From positions 686,862 to 750,861 of the forward strand of contig JAMPEV010000001.1 in assembly GCA_023664955.1 (NCBI GenBank): a stretch of DNA of 64,000 nt, given 5' to 3'. The notes under the pieces were generated by a model. It did no database searches, was not told where the DNA came from, and saw only the letters and a list, made by a program, of their open reading frames with translations. Of the stretch, positions 25,904 through 34,731 are shown in pieces. The DNA comes from Duncaniella sp. (GTDB taxonomy: Bacteria > Bacteroidota > Bacteroidia > Bacteroidales > Muribaculaceae). Each line of letters starts with the position of its first letter. Position 1 is the stretch's first letter. Both the position numbers and the translations under genes were made by a program.

Positions 25904-26614
25904 TTAGTATACCAAAGTGCCAATAGGCTCGCCGTCGATAACCTTTGCAAGATTGCCCACAGTGTCCATGTCAAACACTATGATAGGCAGATGATTCTCT
26001 TTACACAATGCTGTGGCAGTGAGATCCATTACCTTTAATCCGCGGTTATAGACTTCATCGTAGGTAATTTCGGTGAATTTAGTAGCAGTGGGATCCTTTT
26101 CAGGATCGGCAGTATATATGCCATCTACACGAGTGCCTTTAAGCATTACGTCAGCACCCACCTCGATACCGCGCAGCGCACTTCCTGTATCAGTGGTGAA
26201 GAACGGGTTACCCGTACCACCGGCAATTATGGACACTTCCCCACGCTCCATTGCCTCGATGGCACGAGTGTTGGAATAATGTTCGCCAATCGGAAACATA
26301 TTAATAGCTGTAAACACCCTTGCAGGCTGTCCAACGGCCTCCAAAGCCGAAGAGAGAGCGAGTGAGTTAATCACGGTGGCGAGCATACCCATCTGGTCAC
26401 CCTTGACACGGTTAAAGCCCTTAGCGGCTCCCGAGAGACCTCGGAAAATATTACCTCCGCCAATCACAATTGCCACTTCTACGCCCTTGCCCACAATCTC
26501 AGCAATCTGGCGCGCATAATCATTTAACCGTTCGGTGTCGATACCGTAACCCTGCTTACCCATCAGCGACTCACCACTGAGTTTCAGCAATACTCTCTTA
26601 TATTTCGTACTCAT
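25904..26614 (-). CDS. pyrH: UMP kinase
   Basis: A 236-residue amino-acid-kinase-family enzyme that phosphorylates UMP to UDP. Features include the N-terminal RVLLKLSGESLMG, the glycine-rich VIGGGNIFRG, the GTGNPFFTTDTGSALRGIE nucleotide region and LKGTRVDGIYTADPEKDP. It heads the pyrH-frr operon and has a consensus -7 element (TACCTTTG) just upstream. Confidence 0.97.
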   Translation of the reverse strand: MSTKYKRVLLKLSGESLMGKQGYGIDTERLNDYARQIAEIVGKGVEVAIVIGGGNIFRGLSGAAKGFNRVKGDQMGMLATVINSLALSSALEAVGQPARVFTAINMFPIGEHYSNTRAIEAMERGEVSIIAGGTGNPFFTTDTGSALRGIEVGADVMLKGTRVDGIYTADPEKDPTATKFTEITYDEVYNRGLKVMDLTATALCKENHLPIIVFDMDTVGNLAKVIDGEPIGTLVY

Positions 26615-26639
26615 AAATTTTGCTTATTTATTAAAAAAG

Positions 26640-26647
26640 CAAAGGTA
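26640..26647 (-). promoter_or_regulatory. -7 element of pyrH-frr
   Basis: Minus-strand TACCTTTG, an exact -7 match, 26 bases before the pyrH ATG. The -33 position reads ATG rather than TTG, so only the -7 box is convincing. Confidence 0.5.
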
Positions 26648-26865
26648 ATGATAAAAATCCAAAAACCATTGAAAACAGATAGAAAAGGTGAGATAATATC
26701 AATTTTTCCGTAAAATATAGAAATCATTATTCGAGTTTAATTACTAATTTTGTTGGTATAATATGTGTATTCATCTTAACATCAAAAATAGCTCAATTAG
26801 TAACAATGTATTTTCAAAGTCAATACAATACGGTTACACTATTTTTTCTTTAAATTATTTATTAT

Positions 26866-26873
26866 TAAATTTG
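26866..26873 (+). promoter_or_regulatory. -7 element of the response regulator gene
   Basis: TAAATTTG matches the -7 consensus and lies 76 bases before the GTG start. A second box (TAATTTTG) is at 26745-26752. No clear -33 partner for either. Confidence 0.4.
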
Positions 26874-26949
26874 CAAATAGAACTTGAAATGAATTATCAC
26901 ATTTAAATTTCTGTTCATTACTTCTCCTAATCTTACAACCTTAATTCAC

Positions 26950-27660
26950 GTGAGTATCGATTCTTCTGCATATTCAATATTAGTGGTTGATGGCGATGAC
27001 AATATCCAATCACTCCTTAAGATCAACCTTCAGACCGAAGGCTACAAGGTAGTGGTGTGCCATTCTGCAGAAGAAGCCCTCGTAGACAATAACCTGCAAA
27101 ATTACCGGCTTATAATCACTGAAGTTGACCTTCCCGGTGACATCGATGGCTGGGAATTGGTGGAACAGCTTAAAGACAGCCGTCTCACCACTGCTATCCC
27201 GGTGATGTTCTGCACAATCCACGACAACGAAAACGATATAATCAAGGGCCTTAACTTAGGTGCTGATGATTACATCGCAAAGCCATTCTCTCTGCGTGAA
27301 ATGATGGCGCGAATCCGTTCGGTGCTTCGCCGTCACCGCAACATGGCCCCGCAAGCCACCTCCCACACAATAGAATACCGCACACTTATAGTGAATGTCG
27401 ACTCTCATTCGCTCCTTATCGACGGAGAAGCCGTGTCACTCACACCCACTGAATTTGCAATTCTCATCTCGCTGCTTCGGTCGCGCAATAAACTATTGTC
27501 GCGCGAGGATATTTTCAAAGCAGCGTGGCCCGGTGAAGAGATGAACAATCCGCGCATGGTGGATGTGAACATTTCACGCCTCCGCAAGAAATTGCAGGAA
27601 TACGGTACGAACATAGTCAACCGTTCGGGTCTCGGCTATGGTTTCATGGATAAGGAATAA
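26950..27660 (+). CDS. OmpR-family response regulator with atypical receiver
   Basis: A 236-residue protein starting at GTG, with an N-terminal receiver domain (about 8-122) and a C-terminal winged-helix DNA-binding domain (about 135-233, SREDIFKAAWPGEE...DVNISRLRKKL, SGLGYGFM). The signalling Thr (FCTIHD) and Lys (YIAKPF) are present, but the site of the phosphorylated Asp reads IITEVDLP, so Glu58 replaces it. The acidic pocket reads VVDGDD instead of the usual DD/DE pair. No histidine kinase gene is adjacent. It may be constitutively active or controlled without phosphorylation. rnhB follows after 38 bases, probably in the same transcript. Confidence 0.9.
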   Translation: MSIDSSAYSILVVDGDDNIQSLLKINLQTEGYKVVVCHSAEEALVDNNLQNYRLIITEVDLPGDIDGWELVEQLKDSRLTTAIPVMFCTIHDNENDIIKGLNLGADDYIAKPFSLREMMARIRSVLRRHRNMAPQATSHTIEYRTLIVNVDSHSLLIDGEAVSLTPTEFAILISLLRSRNKLLSREDIFKAAWPGEEMNNPRMVDVNISRLRKKLQEYGTNIVNRSGLGYGFMDKE

Positions 27661-27698
27661 GAACAAAAATTGCAGCATAATTTTCCAAATAATCACCC

Positions 27699-28298
27699 AT
27701 GTTAGCAATCCCACTACCAACCTCATCAATGCCATTCATGCTTGAAGCCGGATGCGATGAAGCCGGCAGGGGATGCTTGGCAGGACCCGTATGCGCAGCC
27801 GCTGTAATCCTACCCGACGGCTATACCCATCCACTCCTCAACGATTCCAAGAAGCTAACCGAAAATCAGCGCGAAGAACTGCGTCCCATAATTGAGCGTG
27901 ATGCTGTGGCTTGGGCAGTGGCCATGGTTGGCAATCATGAAATTGACGACATTAACATCCTTAATGCTTCAATAGAAGCTATGCACGTAGCTCTAAGTTT
28001 ATTAAATGTGACTCCGGGAAATATCATCGTGGATGGTAATCGCTTCAAACCATATAAAGATATTCCCTTTCAGACCATAGTGAAAGGTGACGGAAAATAT
28101 GGTAATATTGCAGCTGCATCAATTCTTGCAAAAACTCACCGTGACGCATTCATGCGCGACGCAGCATTGCGATTTCCCGGCTATAACTGGGAGATAAACA
28201 AAGGTTACCCCACCAAGGACCATCGTGAGGCTATCGTAGCACTGGGTATAACACCTCTCCACCGTATCACATTCCGCGGTGTGAAGGAGTTCTTATAG
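27699..28298 (+). CDS. rnhB: Ribonuclease HII
   Basis: A 199-residue enzyme that cuts RNA in RNA-DNA hybrids, including single ribonucleotides in DNA. The first metal-binding motif is AGCDEAGRGCLAGPV (Asp and Glu near residues 19-20). The other acidic residues are in IIVDGNRF and AKTHRDAFM; the KGYPTKDH segment is typical. Internal ATGs at codons 11 and 14 are alternative starts. Convergent with the plug-protein gene 20 bases downstream. Confidence 0.95.
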   Translation: MLAIPLPTSSMPFMLEAGCDEAGRGCLAGPVCAAAVILPDGYTHPLLNDSKKLTENQREELRPIIERDAVAWAVAMVGNHEIDDINILNASIEAMHVALSLLNVTPGNIIVDGNRFKPYKDIPFQTIVKGDGKYGNIAAASILAKTHRDAFMRDAALRFPGYNWEINKGYPTKDHREAIVALGITPLHRITFRGVKEFL

Positions 28299-28318
28299 AT
28301 TATATATAGATAAAGTGA

Positions 28319-29008
28319 TTATCTATTCAACATACCGGCCTTAGTGGTAACAAGTATGGCACCGTTGGCACCACGCGCGCCATATTGCGAAGCATCTTTT
28401 ATTACCTCAACGTGGTCCACATCGTAGACACTTATCATGTCGAGAGATTCCACCTGAACACCATCTACCAAGTAGAGAGGTGCGTTTGAGAGCATGAACG
28501 AACGCTGACCGCGGATAGTAACCTCCGGCTCGCCGTAAACATTATTGACATTCAGCCCCGGAACTAAACCGGCCAAAGCGCGTATCACACTGCGCTGGCC
28601 TGTGGCACGAAGACGGTCACCGCTTATACCATTACTTACTCCGGTAAATTCGCGACGCTTCACATAGCCGTAACCCAAATTGACAAGCTCGTCATCCTGG
28701 GAATACTCAGCCACATCAAAATTATCGGTGAGAAGTATCTTCACGCTTTTGCGACCATCCACAGGGATGCGTACTTCCTCCTTATTTTTAAAGACGAGCG
28801 TAAGAGTGTCGTTAGGATTCACATTAGTGAGCCCAAACCTCCCCTTTTTGTCGGTAGTCGCATATTTCTTGGGATCTTTGACATATACCTTCACCTTCTT
28901 CACCGGCTTCATTGCAATGTCAAGAATAAGACCGTTGAAAGGCTCGTCGGCCATGGACCCGAAAGTTATGAATAGTAATGTTAATAAAAAAGTGAAGATG
29001 CACTTCAT
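28319..29008 (-). CDS. TonB-dependent receptor plug-only protein
   Basis: A 229-residue exported protein (signal peptide about 1-20) with a carboxypeptidase-regulatory-like beta-sandwich (about 23-92, KKVKVYVKDPKKYATTDKKG) and a TonB receptor plug domain (about 112-226, SVIRALAGLVPGLNVNN, VTIRGQRSF, APLYLVDGV, HVEVIKDASQYGARGANGAILVTTK). It stops where the outer-membrane barrel would begin. The end is clean and there is no sign of barrel sequence downstream, so it looks like a true short protein rather than a break. It may sit in the periplasm and interact with TonB or a receptor; function unknown. No SusD partner nearby. Confidence 0.82.
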   Translation of the reverse strand: MKCIFTFLLTLLFITFGSMADEPFNGLILDIAMKPVKKVKVYVKDPKKYATTDKKGRFGLTNVNPNDTLTLVFKNKEEVRIPVDGRKSVKILLTDNFDVAEYSQDDELVNLGYGYVKRREFTGVSNGISGDRLRATGQRSVIRALAGLVPGLNVNNVYGEPEVTIRGQRSFMLSNAPLYLVDGVQVESLDMISVYDVDHVEVIKDASQYGARGANGAILVTTKAGMLNR

Positions 29009-29059
29009 AAACCTAATAGTTGATTGAATTTATACTATTGCTTATTTATTAATTCTTGT

Positions 29060-29127
29060 AAATATTATATGTCTTATAAGTTTTATAAGTCTTATAATAT
29101 TTATAACTTTTATAATTCTTATATATA
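29060..29127. repeat. AT-rich TTATAAGT-like repeats
   Basis: About 60 bases of near-tandem TTATAA units (CTTATAAGTTTTATAAGTC and similar) between the stop of the glycosyltransferase and the start of the plug-protein gene. Low complexity; possibly an upstream element of the plug-protein promoter. Confidence 0.5.
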
Positions 29128-29886
29128 TTATCTCTTTTGTGAGAGTGCTTTGGCGGCGGAATAGGCGAGGAGCTCGGAGCGATAGTGTGCGGCAGCTATT
29201 TCGCGTCCCACATTTCCCTCAAATATTCCTCCCTCCTTTATATAAGTTTCCCAAAATGCTTTAAAGCCGTGCATATAGGGCGACAATAGCCCTATCTTCT
29301 TGTCACTTAACGAAAGCACACGTGCTTTCATGGCGGCATGGCGGCGGCTCACCTCGTCATATTGTTCTTTGGAGTCACAACGGTAATGCAGTATATCTCC
29401 ATCGATCAGCTCAGGGCGCACTGAGTCACGGAATATCACTTTCTCAGCCACATCACGCAGATTCCAATTGGCATATCGCTTGTCGAAGAGGCGAATTTGC
29501 AAGTCGGGATACCATCCGCAATGTCTCACCGGCACTCCGCAATAGAAATTCAATCTCGACAAATTATATACACGATGCTTAAAACCTTCCTCCTTTAATT
29601 GTCTTACAGACTCCTGAAGGGCGGGTGAAAGCACTTCATCTGCATCAATCGAAAGCACATATTGATGCGAGGTGAGAGAAGTTGCATATTGCCTTTGTGC
29701 ACCGAAGCCGTCAAAGAGACGCAGTGTCACCTTGCAGCCATATTCCTTACATATCTCTACCGTGCGGTCAGTAGAATATGAATCCACCACGATAATCTCA
29801 TCGGCCACATCACGCAGCGATTCCAGACAAGCGCCGATGCGTTTCTCCTCATTATAAGCTATTATGGTGGCTGAGATATTTACCAT
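29128..29886 (-). CDS. Glycosyltransferase family 2 (LPS core type)
   Basis: A 252-residue GT-A glycosyltransferase. The N-terminal nucleotide-binding strand is SATIIAYNEEKRIGACLESL, the metal site is DEVL in YVLSIDADEVLSP, and VDSYSTDRT is typical of the family. The C-terminal FKAFWETYIKEGGIFEG resembles WaaE/KdtX-type lipopolysaccharide core glucosyltransferases. No membrane segment apart from a short amphipathic stretch. Likely acts on lipid A-core or a surface glycan at the cytoplasmic face; donor sugar unknown. Confidence 0.88.
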   Translation of the reverse strand: MVNISATIIAYNEEKRIGACLESLRDVADEIIVVDSYSTDRTVEICKEYGCKVTLRLFDGFGAQRQYATSLTSHQYVLSIDADEVLSPALQESVRQLKEEGFKHRVYNLSRLNFYCGVPVRHCGWYPDLQIRLFDKRYANWNLRDVAEKVIFRDSVRPELIDGDILHYRCDSKEQYDEVSRRHAAMKARVLSLSDKKIGLLSPYMHGFKAFWETYIKEGGIFEGNVGREIAAAHYRSELLAYSAAKALSQKR

Positions 29887-30102
29887 GGCATTTCATGTAA
29901 CTACGCAAAATTAACACTTAAATTTCACTTATCGCAAATATTTATCATTAATTTTATCAACCGATGTTAATAAATTTACATTTTGCAAGTTATCATCTGT
30001 TAAAAAGATAATATTCGTTCATTTCACCACCAAATTGCCATATAAATCCATACATTTAACTATTATTAACAGCATACACTGTGTCATATGGGCATTTTTT
30101 CA

Positions 30103-30226
30103 TAATTTTGCATCGTGAATAACGTCAGAGGATTTACATTAGCTACTATCAATTAAAGTTTAAAAGTCAACAAAAGTTAGGTTAAAACATGGGGTGGACT
30201 GTGAAGTTCCCCCATTTTTTTATTTT
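30103..30226 (+). ncRNA. Candidate small RNA (promoter-like box plus terminator)
   Basis: TAATTTTG at 30103-30110 matches the -7 box. About 80 bases later, 30189-30213 forms a 10-bp stem with one bulged T (ATGGGG-T-GGAC ... GTTC-CCCCAT), followed by TTTTTTTATTTT, a standard Rho-independent terminator. Between them lies AT-rich sequence without a gene, so a transcript of about 110 nt is predicted. The -33 element is weak. It could instead be a leader or attenuator for nadA. Confidence 0.4.
30189..30226 (+). terminator. Rho-independent terminator
   Basis: A 10-bp GC-rich stem with a single bulge and a 6-base loop (TGTGAA), directly followed by seven T residues. It lies about 660 bases before nadA with no annotated gene upstream on this strand. 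Confidence 0.65.
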
Positions 30227-30375
30227 GCCTATTTTACATGTATTTTTATCCTCACTGAAGAATTACACTTTTGTGTTATGTCAGTTAAAATTCAATGGAT
30301 TATCCCTACAACTCACACGTCTTTTCCCAATTCAGCATTTTCCCAAGAAAATTTAGGCACATAAACTACTATGTT

Positions 30376-30420
30376 GTAGGGACGTACCATGGTACCTCCT
30401 ATCCAAACCGAAGTCGCCGA
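30376..30420. repeat. Copy of the CCATGG dispersed repeat
   Basis: GTAGGGAC precedes the perfect 12-base palindrome GTACCATGGTAC (30384-30395), followed by CTCCT and, 15 bases on, TCGCCGAAT. The order of blocks matches the copies between lutB and lutC and near 13.7 kb. Confidence 0.7.
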
Positions 30421-30645
30421 ATCATAATAAAAACTAAACAAAATGCCAACTCACGAAAAAATACTGACACTTATTAACATTGTTGAAAACTGTGTTGATA
30501 AATGTCAGTAACATTTCAATTGATTTTCAAAGATTGGTATTGCATTTCTCATTCCGAGCCTTGTATATAAATTATCCTTCGGTCGCCAAATTAGTTATTA
30601 ATTATGTTTGATTGGGTTGTTGTGATGGTTTTAAACATTTTATGG

Positions 30646-30676
30646 TTGTTTATGTGGCGAAAAGTTTTTAACTTTG
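30646..30676 (+). promoter_or_regulatory. Promoter of nadA-leuS
   Basis: TTG at 30646-30648 and TAACTTTG at 30669-30676, 20 bases apart, fit the Bacteroidota consensus. The predicted start near 30683 leaves a leader of about 200 bases containing two palindromes. Confidence 0.55.
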
Positions 30677-30680
30677 CACT

Positions 30681-30701
30681 TTATTAACATAATGTTAATA
30701 A
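30681..30701. promoter_or_regulatory. Operator-like palindrome at the nadA promoter
   Basis: TTATTAACAT-A-ATGTTAATAA, a perfect 10-base inverted repeat around one central base, starting 5 bases after the -7 box and covering the predicted transcription start. A related palindrome, TTAACA-ATAA-TGTTAA, is at 30747-30762. The spacing suggests a repressor site for NAD biosynthesis; the regulator is unknown. Confidence 0.45.
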
Positions 30702-30883
30702 CTACATCAAATATCAGATTTAAAGCATTTTAGTGTGTTGATAACCTTAACAATAATGTTAACAGTGCATCAATAACCCAATAAAGCAAGTAAACATTCA
30801 AAAAGTTACTACACGTTTTAACATCTGATATTATTCTTATTATATTATCTTTTTTTTTAAAATTTCTCAAAACATAAAAATAG

Positions 30884-31852
30884 ATGAATGTTGATAAAGG
30901 GTATGTGGAAGCTCCCATCGACAAAAGTTTAAATCTGAAGGAGGAAATCAAACGACTCAAAGAGGAGAAGAATGCTGTGATTCTCGCGCACTACTACACG
31001 GTGGGCGACATCCAGGACCTTGCGGATTTCGTGGGTGATTCCTTGGCTTTGGCTCAAATTGCCGAAAAGCTCGACAATCCTATCATCGTGATGTGCGGCG
31101 TGCATTTCATGGGTGAGACTGTCAAGATTCTTTGTCCTGACAAGAAAGTGCTTGTTCCTGACCTGAATGCCGGATGTTCGCTTGCCGACAGTTGTCCCGC
31201 TCCCGACCTGAAAGTGTTTAAGGAGAAATATCCTGATCACATCGTGGTGTCGTATGTCAACACATCAGCAGCCGTGAAGGCTCTCACCGACATTGTGGTG
31301 ACATCGGGCAATGCTATGAAGATTATCAAAGCTCTCCCCGCCGACCAGAAAATCATATTTGGTCCTGACCGCAATCTTGGTAATTATATCAACAGTGAGA
31401 CCGGCCGACAGATGGTGCTGTGGGATGGAGCTTGCCACGTGCATGAACAGTTCTCACTTGAGAAGATTCTTGAATTGAAAAAACAGAATCCCGAAGCAAA
31501 AATACTTGTACATCCGGAATGCCCGGCTCCTGTGCGACTCGTAGCTGATAAGGTTGGGTCAACAGCCGTATTGCTCAATTGGGCTGCAGAATCTCCTTAT
31601 AAAGAATTTATAGTAGCCACGGAAAGCGGCATACTGCATGAAATGCGTCGCCGTTGTCCCGAGAAAACATTCATCCCCGCCCCTCCCAACGATTCTACAT
31701 GCGCATGTAACGACTGCTCGTTCATGAAACTCAACACCCTCGAGAAACTATATAACACCCTTCTGTACGAGTTACCCGAAGTGCATGTGGATGAGGAAAT
31801 CATTGAGCCCGCCCGCCGTCCCATCACCCGGATGCTTGAGATGAGCAAATAA
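30884..31852 (+). CDS. nadA: Quinolinate synthase A
   Basis: A 322-residue 4Fe-4S enzyme that condenses iminoaspartate with dihydroxyacetone phosphate to quinolinate in de novo NAD synthesis. Hallmarks are [38 protein letters not shown], cluster cysteines ([21 protein letters not shown]) and [10 protein letters not shown]. nadB and nadC are not adjacent. leuS follows after 41 bases on the same strand. The first ATG gives the full domain. Confidence 0.96.
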   Translation: MNVDKGYVEAPIDKSLNLKEEIKRLKEEKNAVILAHYYTVGDIQDLADFVGDSLALAQIAEKLDNPIIVMCGVHFMGETVKILCPDKKVLVPDLNAGCSLADSCPAPDLKVFKEKYPDHIVVSYVNTSAAVKALTDIVVTSGNAMKIIKALPADQKIIFGPDRNLGNYINSETGRQMVLWDGACHVHEQFSLEKILELKKQNPEAKILVHPECPAPVRLVADKVGSTAVLLNWAAESPYKEFIVATESGILHEMRRRCPEKTFIPAPPNDSTCACNDCSFMKLNTLEKLYNTLLYELPEVHVDEEIIEPARRPITRMLEMSK

Positions 31853-31893
31853 TATCAACCATCAATCAACGCAAAGAAAAGTAATAAATATAT

Positions 31894-34668
31894 ATGGAAT
31901 ACAATCATAGAGAGATTGAAGCCCGTTGGCAAGAAAACTGGCGTGAAAATAAAGTGTATAAGGCACAGATTGACGCATCGCGTCCTAAATACTATGTGCT
32001 CGACATGTTCCCTTACCCATCGGGAGCCGGACTGCATGTAGGCCATCCGTTAGGATACATTGCTTCCGACATCTTCTCACGCTATAAACGTCTCCAAGGC
32101 TTCAATGTGCTTCATCCCATGGGCTACGATGCTTACGGTCTTCCGGCTGAGCAATATGCTATCCAGACAGGCCAGCACCCTGAGACAACTACCAATGTGA
32201 ATATTGCACGTTATCGCAGCCAGCTCGATAAGATTGGTTTCTGCTATGACTGGGAACGCGAGGTGCGCACATGCGACCCTAAATTCTATAAGTGGACACA
32301 ATGGGCTTTTATGAAGATGGTAGAAAGCTATTACGACACCGAAAAGGATAAGGCTATGCCTATTGCCGACCTTGTGGCTCACTTTGAAAAAGAGGGTACT
32401 AAAGGTATTCATGCAGCATGTTCCGAAGAACTTTCATTCACAGCTGATGAATGGAAAGCAATGGATGAGAAGCAGAAGAGCGACACCCTCATGAACTATC
32501 GCATTGCATATCTCGGCAATACGATGGTAAATTGGTGTCCCGAGCTTGGCACAGTGCTCGCCAACGATGAGGTGAGCGAGGGTGTGTCAATCCGCGGAGG
32601 TTTCCCGGTGGAGCAGAAGTTGATGTATCAATGGTGTCTGCGAGTATCAGCCTATGCACAGCGTTTGCTGGATGGTCTTGAAACTATCGATTGGACCGAT
32701 TCTCTTAAGGAAACACAGCGCAACTGGATAGGGCGTTCCGAAGGTGCAGAAATGAAATTCCACATTGCAGGAAGCGATGTAGACCTCGAAATCTTCACCA
32801 CACGTGCCGATACAGTATTTGGCGTTACTTTCATGGTACTTGCTCCTGAGAGCGATTATGTGAAGAAAGTAACTACTCCCGAGCAGGAAGCTGCTGTCAA
32901 AGAGTATCTTGACAGCATCAAGCATAAGACTGAACGCGAGCGAATGATTGACAAGAAAGTTAGCGGTGTATTCTCAGGTAGCTATGCTATCAATCCTCTC
33001 ACAGGTAAAGAGATACCCGTATGGATAAGCGACTATGTGCTTGCCGGTTATGGTACAGGTGCCATCATGGCAGTTCCGGCTCACGATAGTCGTGACTATG
33101 CTTTCGCAAAGCATTTCAGTCTGCCCATAATACCCTTGATTGAGGGTTGTGACGTGTCGGAGCAGAGTTTTGATGCAAAGAGCGGAAAGATGACCAACAG
33201 TGCCTCCGAAGAGTTGAACCTCAACGGAATGGAGGTAAAAGATGCAATTGCAGCCACTAAGAAATTCATCGAGGAAAAGGGTATTGGTAAGGTTAAAGTT
33301 AACTACCGCCTGCGTGATGCCATCTTCAGCCGTCAGCGTTACTGGGGCGAGCCATTCCCTGTATATTATAAGAATGGCATCCCCACATTGATGGATGAAT
33401 CTAAATTGCCGCTCCTTCTTCCAGAGGTAGATAAATACCTCCCCACTGAGACAGGCGAGCCTCCTCTGGGACGCGCCAAAAACTGGGTTACTGAGGAAAG
33501 TTATCCCATCGAGCTTAACACTATGCCTGGTTTTGCCGGTTCATCCGCATATTATCTCCGCTATATGGATCCCCACAACGAAAGTGCCCTCGTTTCAAAA
33601 GAGGCTGATGAATATTGGCGCAATGTAGACCTCTATATCGGAGGTACAGAGCATGCCACCGGTCACTTGATTTATTCTCGCTTTTGGAATAAATTCCTCT
33701 ACGACCTTGGGTATGTGTGTGAGCCGGAACCATTCAAAAAGCTCATTAACCAGGGTATGATTCAGGGACGAAGCAATTTCGTGTACCGTATCAAGGATAC
33801 AAATACATTTGTGTCACTTGGTTTGAAAAATCAATATGACACTACTCCCATCCATGTTGATGTGAACATAGTATCCAACGATGTTCTCGACCTCGATGCA
33901 TTCCGTGCATGGCGTCCTGATTATAAGGATGCAGAGTTTATCCTTGAAGATGGCAAATATGTGTGTGGATGGGCAGTAGAGAAGATGTCGAAGTCTATGT
34001 TCAATGTGGTGAATCCCGATGATATTGTGGAACGCTATGGTGCTGATACTCTACGCCTTTATGAAATGTTCCTCGGTCCGCTCGAACAGAGCAAACCATG
34101 GGATACAAATGGTATTGACGGAGTCAATCGCTTCCTCAAAAAGCTATGGGGACTCTTCTACAAAGGTGACCAGTGTCTGGTAGATGATTCAAAGCCCTCA
34201 CCAGAGGCTCTAAAAGCCATCCACAAGCTCATCAAGAAGGTGACAGGTGATATTGAGTCATTCAGCTACAATACCTCAGTAGCGGCGTTTATGATATGCG
34301 TAAACGAACTTAACACATGTAAGTGTCACTCTCGTGAAGTGTTGAGTGATTTGCTTATTGTCATAGCTCCGTTTGCACCACACATCGCCGAAGAATTGTG
34401 GCACTCTGCCCTCGGTTACACTACAACAATCAATGATGCCAAGTGGCCTGCTTGGAATGAGGAATACCTTAAAGAAAACAGTGTTAATTACGCTGTGTCA
34501 TTCAATGGTAAGGCTCGTTTCAACATTCAGGTACCTGCAGATATGCCGAAAGATGAAGTTGAGGCACTCGCCATCAACCATGAATTATCAGCTAAATGGC
34601 TTGACGGCAAGACAATTAAAAAAGTAATTGTTGTCCCTAACAAGATTGTAAATATAGTAATAGGTTAA
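31894..34668 (+). CDS. leuS: Leucine--tRNA ligase
   Basis: A 924-residue class I aminoacyl-tRNA synthetase charging tRNA-Leu. The HIGH-type motif is [18 protein letters not shown] (about residue 38) and the KMSKS motif is [17 protein letters not shown] (about residue 695). The editing domain (about 230-430) contains [12 protein letters not shown]. The protein is longer than E. coli LeuRS, mainly from an insert around residues 150-190 and another near 620-680, as I recall for Bacteroidota. It ends before a bidirectional hairpin terminator. Confidence 0.97.
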   Translation: MEYNHREIEARWQENWRENKVYKAQIDASRPKYYVLDMFPYPSGAGLHVGHPLGYIASDIFSRYKRLQGFNVLHPMGYDAYGLPAEQYAIQTGQHPETTTNVNIARYRSQLDKIGFCYDWEREVRTCDPKFYKWTQWAFMKMVESYYDTEKDKAMPIADLVAHFEKEGTKGIHAACSEELSFTADEWKAMDEKQKSDTLMNYRIAYLGNTMVNWCPELGTVLANDEVSEGVSIRGGFPVEQKLMYQWCLRVSAYAQRLLDGLETIDWTDSLKETQRNWIGRSEGAEMKFHIAGSDVDLEIFTTRADTVFGVTFMVLAPESDYVKKVTTPEQEAAVKEYLDSIKHKTERERMIDKKVSGVFSGSYAINPLTGKEIPVWISDYVLAGYGTGAIMAVPAHDSRDYAFAKHFSLPIIPLIEGCDVSEQSFDAKSGKMTNSASEELNLNGMEVKDAIAATKKFIEEKGIGKVKVNYRLRDAIFSRQRYWGEPFPVYYKNGIPTLMDESKLPLLLPEVDKYLPTETGEPPLGRAKNWVTEESYPIELNTMPGFAGSSAYYLRYMDPHNESALVSKEADEYWRNVDLYIGGTEHATGHLIYSRFWNKFLYDLGYVCEPEPFKKLINQGMIQGRSNFVYRIKDTNTFVSLGLKNQYDTTPIHVDVNIVSNDVLDLDAFRAWRPDYKDAEFILEDGKYVCGWAVEKMSKSMFNVVNPDDIVERYGADTLRLYEMFLGPLEQSKPWDTNGIDGVNRFLKKLWGLFYKGDQCLVDDSKPSPEALKAIHKLIKKVTGDIESFSYNTSVAAFMICVNELNTCKCHSREVLSDLLIVIAPFAPHIAEELWHSALGYTTTINDAKWPAWNEEYLKENSVNYAVSFNGKARFNIQVPADMPKDEVEALAINHELSAKWLDGKTIKKVIVVPNKIVNIVIG

Positions 34669-34692
34669 AAGATTACTTAACCCAAAATCAAT

Positions 34693-34731
34693 AAAAATGT
34701 GATGCTCCAAATCATGGAGCATCACATTTTT
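34693..34731. terminator. Bidirectional terminator between leuS and ogt
   Basis: A 17-bp stem (AAAAATGTGATGCTCCA and its complement) with a 5-base loop, with A/T-runs on both sides so that either strand ends in T5. The right arm includes the TGA stop codon of the minus-strand ogt gene (34722-34724). Confidence 0.85.

Larger units (their letters stand above)
26615..26949. other. Divergent intergenic region between pyrH and the response regulator
   Basis: 335 AT-rich bases with three -7-like boxes: TACCTTTG on minus (26640-26647) for pyrH, and TAATTTTG (26745-26752) and TAAATTTG (26866-26873) on plus for the response regulator. No gene seen. Confidence 0.5.
29887..30883. other. AT-rich 1-kb intergenic region upstream of nadA
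   Basis: The longest gene-free stretch in the window. It holds a possible small RNA (30103-30226), a CCATGG repeat copy (30376-30420), a promoter for nadA (30646-30676) and two operator-like palindromes (30681-30701, 30747-30762). TGTTGATAA occurs at 30493, 30736 and 30889 (the last inside nadA); its complement TTATCAACA is one base from the DnaA box TTATCCACA. Short open frames here have no features of real genes. Confidence 0.55.

Noticed and set aside
30295-30477. 60-codon plus-strand frame in the nadA upstream gap
   Set aside because: It runs through the CCATGG repeat copy and has no protein-like features or promoter.
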